A DNA stretch of 64,000 nucleotides from Struthidea cinerea (lineage: Eukaryota; Chordata; Aves; Passeriformes; Corcoracidae): assembly GCA_013397865.1 (NCBI GenBank), contig VZTI01001170.1:63077-127076 (forward strand). The letters run 5' to 3'. The translations under genes were made by a program, and so were the position numbers. Position 1 is the stretch's first letter. The number at the start of each line of letters is the position of its first letter. Shown here piece after piece: positions 1-11,070 of the stretch. The notes below the pieces were generated by a model. It saw only the letters and a list, made by a program, of their open reading frames with translations, made no database searches and was not told where the DNA came from.

Positions 1-1950
1 TCTCTGTACTAGGCAAAAGTATTGCTTCTAAATTAATGCATGTTCTGAACAAATAAAATGACAGAATGTGTGTTTCACATATAACTTCTGTCAACTCAGT
101 GCAAATTCAAATGGATACCTAGATTAAGGTATTGATTTTAAAATTCTGATTCTGGATGTTTCTACATGAATAGGGAAAAGTTACTGCATTGTCCCCTATT
201 TGCTACTAGGCCCCATTGCTATTGTATGAGTAAATCACCAGCAGTGCAATAGGGAAATCTCGATGCAGGCACCACCTGCACTCTCCTTTGGGTCTTCCAG
301 TTTTGCAGTTGACAACTTTTCTATCCTGTAATTACCATTTGGTAACAATCAAGTATGAAAAACACCAGAGAACACAAAATTATTCCAGCTTGGAGAAAAG
401 CTAACAATACAATACAGGTATTCTTTATTGTCACAGTATCCATAAAATTCTCTTTCTGAAGAAACTCTTGATTGCCAACATCAGTCTTTACTACTGACAT
501 GTATATATGAATTCAGTTTTCTTTATGTTGGTACAAACTCCCTCCTTGAATTTGTGGTGGAGGTAAAGACCACCTCACCTTTCTTTGTGTCAATTGTCTA
601 TATATTGTATAAGTATCATCTTATTGTCACTACTGACAGTAGACTTTGCAAAAGACTTCATTTTTTTGCAATTATGGAATCTGCTTCTGCCAGCTCCACT
701 TTTTTACTTCAGAGTGACAGTGGACTGGTTGAAGGCTTAAACACAGCCTCCTGAAATATTTCCATTTTGTCTTCCTATTTTGCTGTATCACTTTCTTTGG
801 GTATCAGTTCTGTGTTGGACCTGCCAGCTCAACCTACCAGATTCTTAACCAGAAAAGACAAGAAAGGCCTTTAGGCTGTATCTGCTGGACAGCACAGAAA
901 TGTAAAATATGATAAAGACTACAATTTCATGAGCGTTCCCCCACGCTTCTTCTCTGTTCAAGCATCTACTGAAACTACAGGTTCCTAGTTTGCAGCTGTT
1001 GCACGTTTTTGCACTTAGAATGGGATACAGGTGGTCTAATGTGGGACAACTGCGATGGGAGCATCTTTCAGACTCCTTTAATAGATAACAGAAAGTAAAT
1101 ATTGTCTGGAATCAGATCTACCTGATTACTTTTAGATACCTGCACTAACATGACATGAACTGTGTTCAAAAGTATCCGACTGACCATAAAAGGAACACAC
1201 ATAATTTGATGTAAACACATATGCTGCAAACACAAGATGAGTTTCGCCAGATGATTCACTAACAGGATCTGATCTGTTCCTGTCCTCAACACCTTTTGTA
1301 AATGAAGTCTAGCACACAACTCCAGATTTTAGGATTTATTTTCTAATTTTCTCCTGGAAACAAGGGATGATCAATATTTTTACTACAACTGAAATTCTTC
1401 ACTGAAAATATTGTTGACAATAACTTTTTTTCTGCACATCTTTCTTCTTCCATCTCTAAAGAAAATTTCTAGGCTCTGATTTTAAAAAGCTTTTTCTAAC
1501 ATGGTTTATAGATGAATAACTATACAAAAATGCAGGACACCTATTTAGCTTATTCTCTACTTCAACTGTCCAAACGTCTTGTTCTAATTTTAGAAGTGTA
1601 ATTTTGTACGCAATTTTCCCATCCTTTAAATTGGGACCTTAACCACTGCCTGTAATTAGGTGGTTTATTTTAGACTCATAATTCTTAGCTGTCTCATCAA
1701 ATCTGATGAAACAACTCCAATGTCTGAGTCATCGTTTAGTATTCCTATGCATTTCACAGACCTTATTCTCAGATCAAAGACCAAACTGTTAAGCTTGACC
1801 CTAAACAAAGATTCAGGACTGACCTTCATATTAGTAAATTTTTGTCTTTTGATGTGATGCCTTAATCCCAAAATATATGTCTTAGGTTACAATGCAAGGT
1901 AACCAAAAGTATGTATTCTTTCATCTATCTCTATCACCATCTTCATAAGA
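1..1950. other. No gene seen
   Basis: AT-rich non-coding sequence. Open frames are short (up to 83 codons) and resemble nothing known. I see no repeat I can name. Confidence 0.6.
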
Positions 1951-2452
1951 TGTTAAAGCAGGTGGGGCAGTGTGCCCTATCTCCTTCATGAATCATCCCT
2001 GATAACTCCCTTCAGAGGCTATCTTCTGCTAATGGGCCATCAAGGCCTCACTGCAAGACTCATAAATGACATCATCCCATTGTGAGACGCTCCACCCAGG
2101 GGGAGGAACTAAGCATTCCTACCTGGATATAATCAGAGGTTTGGAACACCAAAGCCAGCCTTTCCTACTGAATTCCCAGAGGACAAGAGCTACTTGACCA
2201 CCACTGGACCTTCAGAGGAAGATCAGACACTTCTACAGGGTCACTGCTTCAACAGAACCACATCTAACACTTCAGGAGGACTGCAGCCACCATCTAATCA
2301 GACTGCTAACACCACCCTGACCAACGGGGTGTCAGGTTGCATCCTGACTCTGTCAGTTTAAGCCACTGCTTTCTGCCTTTATTTTTAATTTTCCTGTTAA
2401 ACTGTAGTTCTGACTTGGGAGTCTCCCAGTAGTTTGTTTTCAAGCTAGTACA
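1951..2452 (+). mobile_element. Solo LTR, ERVL-like (avian)
   Basis: This block of about 500 bases begins with TGTTAAAG and ends with CTAGTACA, so it has TG/CA ends. It contains a TATA-like TATAAT at 2128-2133 preceded by a CCACCCAGGGGGAGGAAC stretch. The final part (CCTGTTAAACTG, then GACTTGGGAGTCTC) resembles the 3' end of common avian ERVL LTRs as I remember them. No convincing target duplication is visible (TAAGA before, ATATA after), so it is old or the edges are off by some bases. No internal retroviral genes lie next to it. Confidence 0.6.
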
Positions 2453-4189
2453 ATATAGAGTACAATTTTCATCTTACACAAAGGACGTCCCACATTGTAC
2501 ACACAACATACATACACAGAGATCTTCTTAGAAAGTACAAGTAACCCCTTGTCTGTATTTCTGAGTCTAGCCATTGTTTTTATTTTAGGTTACAAGACTT
2601 TGTTCAGAAAACCAAGCTGAGGGGTACTTTGTTGCATGCTGAAGTTCTTACAGTTTAACCCAACATCTTAATTCTTAACACACATTCTCTTTCTTCTTTA
2701 CTAGTGTACAGCTAATGTACTACATGTGTACAGCTCTGAACTCAGTTTACCTACTCTACTCCACAATGTTTTGAGAAACTGTCTTTTTCCCACAGCTATA
2801 TAAGTTTTAACTGAAACTGGTAAGTCGAGCTTTCTTTATTTATACTCAATTCTTCTTAAGGTGACACATAGCTAGGATTAAATAATGCTGTCAAAGAAAG
2901 ATGTTGGTGTTTGATGGCTTTTAATATTGCTGTCCACACCAAGACAATAAATAAATGGCATCAATATTACCTATTCTTACTTCTTTAGCAGCTGTTTCAA
3001 TAAAATCATATTTGTGCTGTCAAGCATCAACAACAACTGCTGGTACCAAATCTATTTGGTGATAATAAACTATTTTCAGGGATGGTTTTGAAAAGAATGT
3101 TAACACTAAAAGCAACAGAAACTCTGAATGCATTTTATAAAACTTTTCAATGTATGAAACCAATAAAGATTGAAGAAAAGTATAAGAAAGAAGCACGTCA
3201 GACCACAGATATTTACTAGGCAAAGAATAGCAATCCAGTAATCCAGTTAAGCAATAAACACCTTCCCAAGCCATGTATCCCATTCTCAGAATGCTTGCAA
3301 AATTCCCAAAACATCACTTTTTTCAAGGATTAAAAGGCAACTCATAATATATCCTGTTCTCAACACTAACAACAGTGGAGGAAGAACGACATCGTAAACT
3401 CAATGCCTAAAGCAGGCTGGCAAGAATGTTAGTAAATTAGCTTCCAGACCCACTTCCTCTTCCTAATACTCTTCTCAACACAATCTCTAGTTACAGAAAG
3501 TACTTCTAATCTCATTTACTCCAGGCTGACAGTAGTGTAAATACAATCCAAGTGACTTTGCCTTTTGTAGCATTCCTGTAGCATTCCAATAGCATTGGTG
3601 AAGAGGGTAAGAATAAGGCCCCTCTCTTTACTCTTGAATTCAACATGAAAACTGCTGAGGATAAATGTGCTGTCTTTTCTACCCAGGGTAATTTATAAAG
3701 GTGTCACAGGTGACATTATAAGGTCTATCAATAGAATTATTTAGCAATGCTGACTAAATTTCCTCTCAATTGCATAAAATATTTATGAATTAAAAGCAGT
3801 AACAAGGCTGTGAGAACTACATCTATTATGTTGTTATAGATTTTCCCTCAGTACAACAATACTGTCTGTGCTGTCTTATTGTCTCTAAAGAGAATTTTTT
3901 TCTTTAAACTGAAGTTTACTTCTGTTCCACTGAAAACTAAACTTGAGAGGTAAAATAAGCTGGAAGGGGACAGTTTTCCAAGTCTCCCAAACTTGGAAAA
4001 GAAATGTTCCTTTCATCTTGATACATCAGACCACAGATGCTTTGTCCAAGGACATTTATTCCCTCAGCCTCAAGAAGGACCCATAGATAGACCTGCATTT
4101 TCCTACTTTATTTCCAGGACTGTTAGCAAACTACTGATACACTCCAGGTTTTGCTGTTTCTCTACTGATGGCAAGTCTAATTCCTGATA
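2453..4189. other. No gene seen
   Basis: AT-rich sequence between two LTRs. The largest frame is 87 codons and looks fortuitous. Confidence 0.55.
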
Positions 4190-4925
4190 GAAGCCCATGC
4201 TTTACTTTTTGTTGTGGTGCGCTTTCTCCCTCATTTTTTGTTTGTTCCAGTTTATTACGTTATTAATTGGTTTGTTATCCCCTTTCCCATTTAAGTATTG
4301 TGTACACCCTGCTTTAGTATTGTATCCGCCCTGCTTTAGTTGTCAATCTTTGTTGTACACCACCCTTTTCTCCTCCCCTTTCTGGAAAGTACCTTATCCC
4401 TTGGTATCTCATTGGTTCCTTTGAATTTCTCCCCGCCTTAGGTTTCCCTTATTAGTTGTTTGTATGTAACCCCATCTATGTCTCCTCCCCAGTTCCATTC
4501 CTATATGCCACCTGTACCCTGGCTCCTCCCATTCACTCCTATCCCATTAATCCCCGCTGTATTCTCCTCCCTTTTTTCCCTTCCTTAAAACCTCGAGTAC
4601 CAGAGCTGCTCGGGGAGGATTCCTTCCCGATCGGGGCAACGAATAAACCCTTGTCCTGGCCATTGAAGGTTTTCCTCCTCCTCGTCATTCTTTTGCTCCC
4701 GCGGGCTCTCCTGAGAGGGACACTGCCAGCTTCCCTGCCAGCAAGGGAGAAAGCGCGCACCAGTCATCTGGACCGCTTCTCCGGCAGCGGCTCTCCTCTC
4801 ATGCGGCACCCAGCTCCCTGGCGTCCCAGGTCTCTAGCCTGCAGGCTAGGTCGCCGGCCAGCCAGCATAGGGGATGGACGGAGCCCCCGAGGCGGACAGC
4901 ACCAGCCGTGGCCAAGCTTTTATTG
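4190..4925 (+). mobile_element. GC-rich LTR-like element, probably class I retroviral; edges approximate
   Basis: A pyrimidine-rich U3-like stretch holds an imperfect direct repeat around CCCTGCTTTAG (about 4295-4341). It is followed by TTAAAA at 4585-4590 as a TATA equivalent, a GC-rich R-like stretch, AATAAA at 4642-4647, and a CpG-rich U5-like and leader-like region to about 4925. This TATA, R and AATAAA order with about 55-base spacing is typical of a retroviral LTR read on the + strand. A 161-codon open frame at 4456-4941 lies across it but resembles nothing I know and is probably fortuitous. I find no primer-binding site and no gag, pol or env frame, and the termini are not defined. Confidence 0.5.
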
Positions 4926-5989
4926 GTCATCCATGTGCTAGAGAATAAGCACAGATGCGTAAGTTTCTCATCCTAAACTGAAACTCCCTATTATGTCAGC
5001 AGAAAAAGCCAGGCAGAGTAAACACCTTGTATTGTAAGCATGTTTAGTAGTTATCATTTATTAACTATCACATTGTCTCTTTCACTCTTGGTCAGTCAGG
5101 AAACAGCTCCCTTATATGATCACAATTTCTCTTTCTTCTCCTGTTGCATTATTTTCCTATCTGCACTGTTCTTTTCCCTGATTTTAATTTATTACTTTTT
5201 GTTCCTCTGCAGGTCTTTCATCACATTCATTTCCAAGAGGTCCCAAGACTAATAATTTGCTCTGTTCTGTCCACTGAAATGTAATCAGTGATGCAAGTCA
5301 TGCTAACCTTTTACATGCCATCAGAGAAATCTTGACACAAGATGCAACTTAATGAGACTCGATATTCTTTCCCAGTAAGGGTCTTCCAAGCTATCCTTCA
5401 GGCTGAGCCACAAGGAAAATGTATTTACTAGTTAATCCGTACTTCCGCTTGGAAAGTTCAGAACCTGTCATCTAGAAACTTCCTGTTTGCTAACGTACAC
5501 TTTGATTCTGAAAAACACTGACAACTAAATAAACACCTTAAACCAGCTCAATCGGGCCTTGCAACTGGAAAGGTGACATCACTGAACTGTGCTATTTTGA
5601 AGGCACTTACAACCTCAGTTTAAAGTTAATGCTTCGTATATTACATTTTTAAATTTGTTGCTTGCTCTCCCTTGAATGACACTGCTTCACATGTACACAG
5701 CATTTCTTCTACCTTCAGGAGTACACAAAATATCTGTCTCAAAATCCTGAGGGCTTTTCCGAGTTTCAACTTTGAATCAAGTTCAGACCTGAAATCCATA
5801 TTGCACTGGTGGCATCAGAGCAAAATTATCTACTTCATTTCAGGAAAACCCATACCAAGTATATTTACATGCACTTCAGGGTAATGTATGCAGTGGAAAA
5901 GAGATTCGATGGGACATTCCCTTACCTTTTGTGCTATTTCTCAAAGGCTGGCATGGTATTCCAGGGACCTGCGATATATAGAAAGGATG
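4926..5989. other. No gene seen
   Basis: Unassigned sequence between the GC-rich LTR-like element and the first CR1. The last 100 bases or so may be eroded CR1. Confidence 0.5.
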
Positions 5990-7300
5990 AACCTGGGGAC
6001 TACTGAGCTACTGAACTATAACAGGGAGGTTATTCGGGACAGCCACCATGGCTGCACCAAGGGCAAGTTCTGCTTGACCAACGATGTGGCCTTTCTGTTG
6101 ATGAAGTGATTCCATCAGTGGACAGGGGAAGGGCTACAGATGTCATTTATCTGGACTTCTCTAAAGCCTTTGACATATTTCTCTACAACATCTGTCTCTC
6201 TAAGTTGGAGAGAAGATTTTATGGGTGGACTATCAGGTGAGTGAGGAATTGCCTGGATGGCTGCATTCAGAGAGTAGTGTTCAACAGCTCAGTGTCTGGA
6301 TGGAGACCCATGATGAATGGCGTCCCTCAGGGGACTGTATTGGTATCAGTGTTGTTTGATGTCTTCATCAGTGACATAGACAGTGGGATTGAGTGCAGCC
6401 TCAAATTTGGAGGTGACACGAAGAGCCAAGGGGTGTGTTTGACACACCCAAGGGATGGGATTGGAATGCCATCCAGGGGGAGCTGCACAGACTGAAGGAG
6501 TGAGCCCACAGGTTCACTCCTCATGTTGAACAACTCATAAAGTTCAACGAGGCCAAGTGCAAGGTCCTGCCCCTGGGTAAGAGCAACTCTCAGAATCAAT
6601 AAAGGCTGGGGCATGAAGGGATTAAGAGCAGTCCTGCCAAGGACTTGGGGATACTGGTGAATGGAAAACTGGAGATCAGCCAGCAATGTCTTCTCACAGC
6701 CCAGAAAGCCAAACGTAGCCTGTTTCAAAAGAAATGAATTGGCCCAGTAGGCCAAGGGCGGTGATTCTGCCCCTTTACTCCACTCTGGTGAGACACCACC
6801 TGGAGTACTGCATCCTCCTCTGGGGTCCTCAGCACAAGACCAATATGGTCCTTTTGGTGTGGACCCAGAGGAGGGCCACAACAATGATCAGAAGGCTGAA
6901 TCACATCTGTGAGGAAAGGCTGAGAGTGGTGAGGTTGTTCAGCCTGGAAAAGAAGGCTCCAGGGAGCCTTCCAATACTTAATGAGGGCTTAAAAAAAGAT
7001 GGGGACAAACTTTTAGTAGGATCTATAGTGATAGGACAAAGGGTAATGGTTTTAAACTGCAAGAGGGTAGATTCAGACCAGATATAGGAAAGAAATTTTT
7101 TATGATAATAGTGGTGACACACTGAAACAGGCTACCTGGAGAGCTGGTGGATGCTGCATGCCTGGAATCATTCAAGGTCAGGTTGGACATCTGAGCAGCC
7201 TAACGTGGATGAAGTTGTCCCTGCATATTGCAGGGATTTGGACTGCATGACCTTTAAGATCCTTCCCAAACCAAACCATTCTATTACTCTGTAACTTAAG
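5990..7300 (+). mobile_element. CR1 LINE, 5'-truncated, reverse transcriptase to 3' tail
   Basis: Broken reading frames give CR1 ORF2 signatures in order: GCTKGKFCLTN at about 6050, the DFSKAFD-like block at about 6150, GVPQGTVL at about 6320, then the C-terminal HLEYC and EERLRVVRLFSLEK blocks (6800-6950). It ends with CCATTCTATTACTCTG, the CR1-type 3' tail, at about 7279. The catalytic F-A-D-D box reads F-G-G-D (6406-6417), and stops and frameshifts interrupt ORF2, so the copy is dead. The 5' limit is uncertain by some tens of bases. Confidence 0.9.
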
Positions 7301-9339
7301 AGAAAAAAAAAAGCACCAAAATATTTAACTAAACTCAGTTTGGGCCTTTTGGTATATCTTACCCTAAAGCCCACAGAGAATATTCCCCTTAATATTCACA
7401 CAAGCAGCAGGGTTGCTTGAACTCCTTTCACTTCAAAAATATGGACTCAGTTATAAGAGGAATGGTAGGCACAAAGAATTTTTATTTTCCTTGTGAGGTG
7501 TTTTTCTAGAGCCATTTTCCTGAGCAGGTTGGACAAGGTTCAAATTAATGCCAGCTGATAGTCCACAAGCACTATCACTTTCTCTTATCTACAGAGACCT
7601 GATGCCATTAAGTAAACACAGGGCTTTAATCAAAAGGAATAGAATAATATTTGTCACTGCTGTATTGTTGCTGTTTAAAATACTTCGTCCTTCACAGCCA
7701 TTCAGTGAGCAAAAAATCACTGAAAACTGTCCAACTAGTCACAACTTCTTTGGTTACTTCTCCATTTTCACCTTCCCCCTTCACACTTTCGAGTGCGATC
7801 CTATCTTGCAATGAAAGTTTGTCTATATTGATTTATCATCTTTCCCCAATCCCTGCTTTCTGTCATTGCCTTTAACCTACGAACATCAAATTGGTGCTTA
7901 AACATTGTCCAAGGAATCTGAAACTAAGTAAATACCCTTCTAATACGCCATTTGATTTTTTTTAAGAATACAGACTATCAATCCTTGTGCAGGAATACAT
8001 ACATGTATTTTCCAGCATAAAATAAAGGCACATGAAAAAACTAAAACCTAAAACTAAAAGTGAATAAACAAAATTGAGAACCACGACACAACATTCTCTG
8101 CAAGACTTGAGGAACTCCGATCAAAGTGAAGGTGAAGTTAATGATGACTGTAATTTAACTTACTGGTCATCAAAAGCTCAAGCTCTATGTTACCCTCTGC
8201 ACTGTTTCTGTGGAGTGCAAAGCCCTGGTCCACTTCCACAAAGATGGAAGAGCTTCAGTGCTCTTTCGGATTCGGCCTACAGTTCAAAGTAAAGTTTTAT
8301 GGGTAGGTATACCCACAGATTTACAAAGCAGCAACATTAATAAGTGACTCATAAACAGGCATTAACATATTTCTTTCATGAGCATGCAAACAAAATGCAA
8401 AACTAGTTCAGTAACATATCATGTGGAACTTCTGTAACACCCTAGTCAATCTCTGCGTGGAAAAAGGCTTAGTACAGGAAATACTTGTTCATTTCTGTTG
8501 TTTAGCAGTCACAGCAAAAGTACAGTAAAACTAAGATTACTTCTGTTCTGCAATGCTTTGCTGTTGCTTTTCTAAATGTTTTAAATAAGCAGCTATCATT
8601 TAGAGCTGAAAAGGTTTTGAAAATAATTATTACAATTACAAAGCACACATTGTTTGTTGAACTTCAAATTTAGGGTCCATACTCAACTGGTTAACCAAAT
8701 ATTGCATCATAAAGCCAAGCATGGTTCTCATCACAAACAGTATACAACCTGAAGAGTAAAATATACGCAGAAGCCCAGAGTGATATGTAGTGTACAATCA
8801 CAGTAGTCCCAAAATGACTGCCTATCTGCAGATACCAACATGTCTTATATAATGGAGGGCAGACAAAGAGAATTGAAGAGACTTTCAGATGATTGACTTC
8901 ACCACACATTGCAAAATGCCATCAATACAGAGTTTTTACATCCTGTTTCTCTTCTACTGAAAATTGCTTATATGTAAATTTATACCAAACAATCTTGTTA
9001 CTTTAAACCATATCATCTATGAGCTGTCAGAATTAGTCACACATTCCTATACATGTCTTACTCCTTAAATCCCAACAACCAGGCAACAGTAGCATATCGA
9101 GAGCAGTATTTGTATGACCAGGTCTTCATTTAACAAGTACTTCTGAGTCAACATCACCTTTCCTTTCTGCTGCAAAGTAATTTAACGAGGTAATTTACCG
9201 TGGTAAAGAGGCCCACATGAACACGGGAGAACTGCGCAACCACACCTGACACCTAAATCTCACCTTGTTGGGCAGGGACCAGCCTGGGCTGCTGTATTCC
9301 GCAATAGCCCAAGCCCCTCTGCCCAGCTGTGGCCACCTC
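7301..9339. other. No gene seen
   Basis: AT-rich upstream flank of TUSC1. A 72-codon frame at 8074-8292 has mixed composition but no recognisable domain, no splice context and no support as a gene. Confidence 0.55.
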
Positions 9340-9705
9340 TAGGGCCCCCAACACAAGAATGACCTTGAGCTGCTGGATCAAGTCCGGAGTGCCACTAGGT
9401 TAATCCCAGGGCTGGAGCACCTCTCCCGGACTGAGACAGTTGGAGCTCTTCAACCTGGAGAAGAGAAAACCCCAGGGAGACCTTATAGCACCCTCCAAAG
9501 GGGCCTTACAAGAAGATTGTAGGCGCTTCTCACAAGGGCATGTAGTGACAGCGCAACAGAAAATGCCCTTAAGCTGAAAGAGGGCAGGTTTAGCCCAGAC
9601 GCAAGCAAGAAACTCTTTACTGCAAGGCACTGGCACAGGCTGCCTGAAGAAGGTGTGGGTGCCTCACGCCTGGAAGCACTGAAGGCCAGGCTGGACGCGG
9701 CTCTG
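9340..9705 (+). mobile_element. CR1 LINE fragment, ORF2 C-terminal part, lacking 3' tail
   Basis: The translation shows CR1 ORF2 tail motifs: an EHLSRTE-like block, LKLKEGRF, KKLFTARHWHRLPEE and LEALKARLDAAL. The match stops at about 9705, where the CpG island begins, and the 3' UTR and octamer tail are missing. Frameshifts make it non-functional. It lies about 250 bases upstream of the visible TUSC1 coding sequence, in the same orientation. Confidence 0.85.
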
Positions 9706-9848
9706 ACGGGCCCGCTGTGCCGGGAGCCCCTCCAGCCGGGGCCCTCCCGCAGTTCCGGGGCCGGGGCCCGCGCGGGAGCACAGCGCCCCCTACCCCCCTG
9801 CCGGCCGCCCGCGCTCACAGCAGGGGCCGCCCCGCCAGGCCCCGCCCC

Positions 9849-9949
9849 NNNNNNNNNNNNNNNNNNNNNNNNNNNNNNNNNNNNNNNNNNNNNNNNNNNN
9901 NNNNNNNNNNNNNNNNNNNNNNNNNNNNNNNNNNNNNNNNNNNNNNNNN
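9849..9949. other. Assembly gap (101 N)
   Basis: A run of 101 N sits inside the GC-rich island and hides the 5' part of the TUSC1 coding region and probably its start codon. The true length is unknown. Any reading frame that appears to cross it depends on a placeholder length and should not be trusted. Confidence 1.
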
Positions 9950-9951
9950 GG

Positions 9952-10377
9952 GGCGAGTCGCGGGGGTGGCCGCAGCAGCTGGCGGAGCGGTACGCGGACC
10001 TGGCGGCCAGCCACAGCGAGGCGCTGCGGCAGCGGGAGGAGCGCGAGTGGCACAACGCGCGGCTGCGCCAGGAGAACGCGCGGCTGCGCCAGGAGAATCG
10101 CCGCCTGCGCCGCGAAAACCGCTGCCTCTTCCGACAGGCCCTGCTGGGGCCCGGCCCTGACAAGCCCCCCGCCGACCCGGGCGAGGAGGCGGAGGCCCTG
10201 CGCGCCCAGCTGGGGCGGCTGCAGGAGAAGCACCGCCGGGCCTTGCAGCACCTGCGCCGCTGCCGGGCCGCCGGCGGGCCCGAGACCTCGGGAGCCGACG
10301 ATGGGGAGTTGGACGAGCTGCTGCTGGAGGAGGACGAGCAGCCGCTGGACAAGAAGAGCCTGGTGCCGGCCGTGTAG
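9952..10377 (+). CDS. TUSC1: TUSC1-like coiled-coil protein, C-terminal 141 codons (5' end hidden by gap)
   Basis: The frame is open from the end of the N run to TAG at 10375-10377. The protein begins with a conserved-looking block QQLAERYADLAASH, followed by a basic, arginine-rich leucine heptad region with three tandem copies of the RLRQEN type (10060-10122), then FRQALL. A linker rich in proline and acidic residues follows, then a second predicted helix (about 10190-10265) and an acidic tail containing DEQPL. From memory, order and motifs match vertebrate TUSC1 (human protein about 212 residues, single exon): ERFADLAASH, RLRQENARL and FRQAL blocks, and an EEQPL motif near the end. No splice signals interrupt the frame. 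The human amino terminus is glycine-rich and GC-rich, which would explain an assembly gap here. No ATG precedes the gap in this frame, so the start lies in the gap or in another frame upstream. The molecular function is poorly known; human TUSC1 is described as a candidate tumour suppressor. The family call is fairly sure, the exact length is not. Confidence 0.85.
   Translation, partial: GESRGWPQQLAERYADLAASHSEALRQREEREWHNARLRQENARLRQENRRLRRENRCLFRQALLGPGPDKPPADPGEEAEALRAQLGRLQEKHRRALQHLRRCRAAGGPETSGADDGELDELLLEEDEQPLDKKSLVPAV
10060..10122 (+). repeat. Three tandem 21-base units encoding coiled-coil heptads in TUSC1
   Basis: Units 10060-10080, 10081-10101 and 10102-10122 are in frame and encode RLRQENA, RLRQENR and RLRRENR. 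The first two are nearly identical in DNA and the third is diverged. Each unit is one heptad with leucine at the same position, continuing the coiled coil. Confidence 0.9.
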
Positions 10378-11070
10378 GCGGCCCCGGTGGAGGGGGCGGT
10401 GCCGGCCGGCGCTGCGGGCCCTCCCCGCCGCCACGGGGTAGGGGCGGGTCACCCCCTCCTTGCTCCTGGCTCTGACCCTCTTGCGGTGCGGGGGGGGCTC
10501 TCCTTAGCTCCCTCGCTCGAAACGGGCCCTTCCCGCGGAAAGGGTGGGGGACGAGTTCAGGTTTTTTAATCCTTTTCCCAGATGTATAACCAGGAAGCAC
10601 TGACAGTGATGTAGGAGAACCAGGTTCATGTGGGAAACTGACGCTTGGAAGACGAGAGGAATCCCTCGGCTGTTGTCTTGGAGAAAAGAAGCGCGGTGAA
10701 CAGAACACCTGATCTCGCGTCATCCCACAGCACTGAACTGTGCTTCCTCTGGGGACCAGCTGTGGATCACCTTTTTTCTCTTGAGTTAGCGACTGTCATG
10801 TAGGCTTCAAGAGCCATGGAGACTGACTAGTTCTTAGTAGTCGGTGTATGTTAGGCAGAGGAGTGGAGGAAGCGTGAAAGCTTTTGTCAGTGCTCCGGTA
10901 AAAGTTGGTGATCATTTGAACTATGAATTGCCTTGGACACTTAACTGCAGAACACTATTTGTATTTTTAATGATGGACTTTGTTCACCATCACATGAATA
11001 CTGATTTGAATTTCACATTTTCACACAAAACTGCAGCTAATCAATAAAATTATGATACACCAAGTGATTG
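10378..11070 (+). other. TUSC1: TUSC1 3' untranslated region
   Basis: After the stop codon the sequence stays GC-rich to about 10560 and then becomes AT-rich without any supported reading frame. It runs to an AATAAA signal at 11043-11048. The end is placed about 20 bases past that signal and is an estimate. Confidence 0.6.
11043..11048 (+). promoter_or_regulatory. Polyadenylation signal AATAAA for TUSC1
   Basis: This canonical hexamer lies about 665 bases after the stop codon. A GT-rich stretch follows at 11064-11082 (GTGATTGTCTGAAGTGTG), as expected of a downstream cleavage element. Confidence 0.6.

Larger units (their letters stand above)
9700..10560. promoter_or_regulatory. CpG island covering the TUSC1 5' region and coding sequence
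   Basis: Base composition changes abruptly from AT-rich flanks to very GC-rich DNA with dense CpG, from about 9700 to about 10560, and falls back to AT-rich in the 3' UTR. Islands of this kind usually mark the promoter of a vertebrate gene, so the transcription start probably lies at about 9715-9848 or in the gap. I see no clear TATA box in the visible part. Confidence 0.8.

Noticed and set aside
4456..4941. 161-codon open frame, a candidate gene
   Set aside because: It lies across an LTR-like U3-R-U5 region, has proline- and leucine-rich translation from pyrimidine-rich DNA, and matches no family I know.
6327..6884. 185-codon minus-strand frame
   Set aside because: It is antisense to the CR1 ORF2 remnant and has no recognisable domain.
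9655..9848. Amino-terminal extension of TUSC1 upstream of the gap
   Set aside because: The frame starts at GTG inside a CR1 remnant, has no ATG, and stays in frame only because the gap length is a placeholder.
9483..10723. Long minus-strand frames over the GC island (220-302 codons)
   Set aside because: They are antisense shadows of TUSC1 in very GC-rich DNA, where stops are rare, and they cross the N run.
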